NCBI GenBank assembly: GCA_045590935.1
Contig: JAZNSA010000110.1
Coordinates: 1-8,023, forward strand
DNA: 8,023 nt
Reading direction: 5' to 3'
Source: CAKSHP01 sp045590935
GTDB lineage: Bacteria; Bacillota; Clostridia; UBA1381; UMGS1253
Shown in pieces: positions 5,371 through 8,023 of the stretch (within the stretch, counting starts at the first letter, position 1; every line of letters begins with the position of its first letter). Under the pieces are notes generated by a model that saw only the letters and a program-made list of their open reading frames with translations, made no database searches and was not told the origin of the DNA. The translations under genes and the position numbers were made by a program.

Positions 5371-6159
5371 TCAATTCTTGCTATCAGCTTCCGTTTCTAT
5401 AAGAAAACCTCCGTTTACCTTATGGCTTTTATATTTCTCGCTTGGATTTTTTGAAACATAACCGAAAGTTATTTCAATTTCTCTTCCTTGCGATACATAA
5501 AAAAATCCCGAACCGTAAAACGCTCTTGAAATTCTGTCCGCTTCCTCAAAGCCTGTAGCTTCACTAATTGTCATATCCGCCTTTGTCGGCATATTCCAAT
5601 ATTCTCCCTTGCCCTGAGTTTTCGCATTTTTCAAAAGCTCCTTATAATTTTTTACGCAAGAATACATAAGCTCAGCGCAATTGTTTGAAATCCAACTATT
5701 TAAGCTAGGCAGATTTTCGTCTTTAGAAACTTGATGCTCCTTTTGAGCAAGAATTTTCCCATCATCAAAATTTTCACTGAGCTGATGAACTGTAAGCCCC
5801 GTTTTAGAAAGCCCTTTTAAAATCGTAAGCGGCATAGGCCACGCTCCCCTTCCGACAGGCAGAAGAGACGGATGCAAATTTATTCCCAAAAGCTTTTCCG
5901 ACATAGGAATCCTATAAGCATACCCCGCACAAACAATCAACTCACACCCAAGCCCTATAAGCTCAGCTATATCGCTTTTCGTAACCTTTTGCTCCGTAAA
6001 TGGGATTTTGTTTTTATATGCAAGCTTTTTAACATTTTCGTTTTTATCATCATAATTTTCAGGGAAAGAAAAAACCTTTAAAACCTCAATAGCACTATCT
6101 TCAAGAATTTTTTCAAGGCACTTGTAAAATAAATCATACCCAAAATACGCTATTTTCAT
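5371..6159 (-). CDS. Formyltransferase-fold protein, Fmt-like, substrate unknown
   Basis: Encodes 262 residues of the formyl_trans_N family, enzymes that pass a formyl group from 10-formyltetrahydrofolate to an amine. The active-site signature is complete: NLHPSLLPVGRG (94-105) supplies Asn94 and His96, and FDDGKIL (131-137) supplies Asp132. The 36-residue His-to-Asp spacing equals that of the GART active site. LIVCAGYAYRIP (74-85) is the usual strand before the signature. Residues about 185-262 (YWNMPTKADMTI then RISRAFYG) resemble a reduced C-terminal Fmt-type domain. At 262 residues it is shorter than methionyl-tRNA formyltransferase (about 310), and VGRGAWP replaces the usual YRGxAP, so I do not call it fmt. 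A sugar-amine or small-molecule N-formyltransferase is possible. ATG at 6159 follows AGAGGAGG with about 10-base spacing. The SulP gene ends 34 bp upstream, so the two are likely co-transcribed. Confidence 0.8.
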   Translation of the reverse strand: MKIAYFGYDLFYKCLEKILEDSAIEVLKVFSFPENYDDKNENVKKLAYKNKIPFTEQKVTKSDIAELIGLGCELIVCAGYAYRIPMSEKLLGINLHPSLLPVGRGAWPMPLTILKGLSKTGLTVHQLSENFDDGKILAQKEHQVSKDENLPSLNSWISNNCAELMYSCVKNYKELLKNAKTQGKGEYWNMPTKADMTISEATGFEEADRISRAFYGSGFFYVSQGREIEITFGYVSKNPSEKYKSHKVNGGFLIETEADSKN

Positions 6160-6193
6160 AAAAGCATTTCCTCCTCTATCTTTATTTATTTAA

Positions 6194-7834
6194 TTATTTA
6201 TCTTCCTCAGCTAACGCCTGCTCAACGCTCCAATAAATATTTTCTTCGCCAAGCAAAGCATCCGTCTTATTTCTCTTAAGCATCTTTAAAACCTTAGGCT
6301 GCAATGCGGCAAGCTTAATTTCAACATTTTTCTCTTTAAGCTCTTTTATCATATCATTTATCATAGCAACGCCTGATGTATCAATCATCGGCACACCTCT
6401 CATTGAGCAAATGAGAGTTTTAATTTCTTCATCTTCCCCAACCTCGCAAATTTGCTTCGATATTTTTTCTGCAGTTGTGAAAAATATCGGACCTGAAACA
6501 TACATAACCATTGTCGACTTATGCCTCTCTCCCGCTTCAATTCCCTTGTGCTTCAATTTATCAACATCAACAGTAGCAAGATTTATATCTATATCCGAAA
6601 TCTGAATAACAAACATAATAATCGCAATAACAACGCCCGTAACAATAGCAATTGTTAAGTCAAAAACAACTGTTGCAATCATTGTTGCAAAAAACAAAAG
6701 CATCGACGTTTTAAACTTTCTTTTGAAAATATGCTTAATTTCGTGCCACTCATTCATACGAAACGCAGTAACCATCAACACTCCCGCCAAAGCACTAAGC
6801 GGAATTTTACTCATTATAGGGCTTATAGCAAACATAGCAAGCAAAAGTCCAACAGCGTGAATAATGCCTGTTAATCTTGTTACAAGACCTGACTTAATTG
6901 CAACGCTCGTTCTTGCGATTGCCGCCGTAGACGGAACGCCTCCGAAAAACGGAATAATAATATTTCCGATTCCCTGAGAAACAAGCTCAATATCTGAATT
7001 GAGCTTTTCGCCCTTCATTCTTGATGCACTTGCACCGCAAAGCAAGCTTTCTATCATAGCAAGTGCGGCAATACTAAACGCAGGAACAATCAAATTTTTA
7101 ACTAATTCCCAGTTTGCAAAATCAGCAATATTAAGCCTGTTTGCACCAATAATTGACTTAGGTATTTCCCCAACAACTGCAACATCAAATTTAAAAATCA
7201 TATTAAGTGCCGTAGCAATAATAATTGAAACAAGAGATGCAGGCAAATATGCTCCGAGCTTCTTAGGATAAAACGCCATAATCAAGACAACCATAACGCC
7301 AAACATAAGCGCATAAAGATTTGGCGAAAAGCCTAAGCTTCCGTAGCTAATAAGCTTTGCAATCGCATTTTCTCCAACAGATGTAACCCCAAAAAAGTTA
7401 TCAATCTGACCAAGTGCAATTATAATTGCTATACCCGAAGTAAATCCAACAATAACAGGTGCAGGCAAAATCGAAACAATTTTTCCCGCCTTTAAAAACG
7501 CCGCAATCAATAAAATTATACCTGCCATACATCCTGCTACAAACATTGCTCCAATACCATTTTTAGCAATAAGAGAAATCAAAATTGCCGTCATTGCACC
7601 CGTAGGACCTGAAATCTGAAACGATGCTCCCGACAAAAGGCTCATAATAATACCCGACAAAATTGCCGTAATAAGACCCGCAGCCGCATCAGCTCCCGAG
7701 CTTACTCCAAAAGCAAGCGCAAGCGGCAATGCAACAGCCGCAACCGTCAAGCCCGCCATCAAATCCTTAGAAAACGATTTCGCACTATACCCTTCAAATT
7801 CATTTTTCAGCATTTGAAAGTATTTTTTTAACAT
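6194..7834 (-). CDS. SulP family anion transporter with C-terminal STAS domain
   Basis: Encodes 546 residues, a normal length for a bacterial SulP (SLC26-type) permease, which moves anions such as sulfate, bicarbonate or dicarboxylates, often with Na+ or H+. The membrane domain (about 22-415) carries the family hallmarks: ALPLALAFGVSSGAD (35-49), QISGPTGAM (73-81), GFTSGIA (130-136), conserved Glu262 in MIESLLCGAS, and GGVPSTAAIART (298-309). The STAS domain (about 440-546) has VMYVSGPIFFTTAEKI followed by IDTSGVAMIND (484-494), the loop that carries the phosphorylatable Ser in anti-sigma antagonists. The substrate is not determinable from sequence; the SGPTGAM region resembles bicarbonate carriers as much as sulfate carriers, and no sulfate-assimilation gene is nearby. 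ATG at 7834 follows AGGGGAG with 8-base spacing. It is first in a probable two-gene operon with the formyltransferase. Confidence 0.92.
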   Translation of the reverse strand: MLKKYFQMLKNEFEGYSAKSFSKDLMAGLTVAAVALPLALAFGVSSGADAAAGLITAILSGIIMSLLSGASFQISGPTGAMTAILISLIAKNGIGAMFVAGCMAGIILLIAAFLKAGKIVSILPAPVIVGFTSGIAIIIALGQIDNFFGVTSVGENAIAKLISYGSLGFSPNLYALMFGVMVVLIMAFYPKKLGAYLPASLVSIIIATALNMIFKFDVAVVGEIPKSIIGANRLNIADFANWELVKNLIVPAFSIAALAMIESLLCGASASRMKGEKLNSDIELVSQGIGNIIIPFFGGVPSTAAIARTSVAIKSGLVTRLTGIIHAVGLLLAMFAISPIMSKIPLSALAGVLMVTAFRMNEWHEIKHIFKRKFKTSMLLFFATMIATVVFDLTIAIVTGVVIAIIMFVIQISDIDINLATVDVDKLKHKGIEAGERHKSTMVMYVSGPIFFTTAEKISKQICEVGEDEEIKTLICSMRGVPMIDTSGVAMINDMIKELKEKNVEIKLAALQPKVLKMLKRNKTDALLGEENIYWSVEQALAEEDK

Positions 7835-7874
7835 TTAAAGCACTCCCCTAATTTATTTTACAACCAACTATACT

Positions 7875-7903
7875 AGTTTACAATGTTTTTTCAAATTAGT
7901 CAA
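7875..7903 (-). promoter_or_regulatory. Predicted sigma-A promoter of the SulP-formyltransferase operon
   Basis: Read on the minus strand, TTGACT (7903-7898) and TAAACT (7880-7875) are 17 bases apart, giving a start near 7868 and a leader of about 34 bases. The -35 box lies directly after the terminator of the preceding gene, as expected for a new transcription unit. Confidence 0.6.
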
Positions 7904-7908
7904 TAGAA

Positions 7909-7934
7909 AAACCGCACAAATATTTATGCGGTTT
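7909..7934 (-). terminator. Terminator of the truncated upstream gene
   Basis: AAACCGCA (7909-7916) pairs with TGCGGTTT (7927-7934) around a 10-base AT-rich loop. On the minus strand the stem runs into GGTTTTTC. It begins 7 bases beyond the stop codon of the partial gene at the window edge. The plus-strand side lacks a T tract, so it most likely acts on the minus strand. Confidence 0.8.
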
Positions 7935-7941
7935 AAGCCTA

Positions 7942-8023
7942 TTAGTCATTATATTTTAAAAGTCCGTCGTATTGAATAATCTTATACTTATCAATCAGGC
8001 TCCTATTTTTTTCGCTAAGCGAG
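7942..8023 (-). CDS. C-terminal end of an unidentified protein (5' part beyond window)
   Basis: An open frame enters from the right edge of the window and ends at TAA (7944-7942). It gives the last 26 residues, a charged, lysine-rich tail that includes SLSEKNRSLIDKY and ends in YDGLLKYND. The frame is open to the edge, the codon use resembles the neighbouring genes, and a terminator follows 7 bases after the stop, which is why I accept it as a real gene end. The fragment is too short to assign a family. Confidence 0.65.
   Translation of the reverse strand, partial: SLSEKNRSLIDKYKIIQYDGLLKYND

Noticed and set aside
5371..6159. Calling this gene fmt (methionyl-tRNA formyltransferase)
   Set aside because: Too short, with an altered loop after the active-site HPSLLP and no neighbouring def or priA; a general formyltransferase call is safer.
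6194..7834. Calling the SulP protein a sulfate permease specifically
   Set aside because: SulP members carry several anions, and no sulfate-assimilation context is present.

Overview
The window is AT-rich DNA with strong Shine-Dalgarno sites, sigma-A type promoters (TTGACA-17-TATAAT at 979-1007), rho-independent terminators and a T-box leader. Together these point to a low-GC Firmicute, most likely an anaerobic Clostridia member. This is inference from style; no taxonomic marker gene is present.

Layout. (1) 1-950: a small lipoprotein gene (72-662) lies between two pieces of a palindrome-rich GATGC/GCATC repeat (2-23 and 814-918), with a hairpin terminator at 770-811. (2) 979-4043: a tryptophan-responsive transport operon. 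A consensus promoter drives a complete T-box leader with a UGG (Trp) specifier and an antiterminator/terminator switch. Three tightly packed genes follow: a substrate-binding lipoprotein, a permease and an ATPase of the TrpXYZ-type ABC family. The predicted product is a tryptophan importer made when uncharged tRNA-Trp accumulates. (3) 4063-4110: a hairpin terminator shared by convergent genes. (4) 4127-7834, all on the minus strand: a SulP anion transporter with a STAS domain, then a formyltransferase-fold protein 34 bp downstream (likely one operon), then a GT28/MGDG-synthase-type glycosyltransferase with its own predicted promoter. (5) 7909-8023: a terminator and the last 26 codons of another minus-strand gene cut by the window edge.

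The most striking observation is that the three transporter proteins (866 residues in total) contain no tryptophan, while the four other complete genes average about one per 115 residues. This fits a scavenging system that must be translated when tryptophan is absent, and it supports the Trp reading of the T-box independently. A 12-codon reading frame between the T-box terminator and trpX holds the only in-frame UGG codon I found downstream of the switch. Whether it is translated is unknown. I do not see an entirely new system here. The T-box plus TrpXYZ arrangement belongs to a known class; the Trp avoidance, the possible leader peptide, the repeat element and the SulP-formyltransferase pair are the items that merit follow-up.
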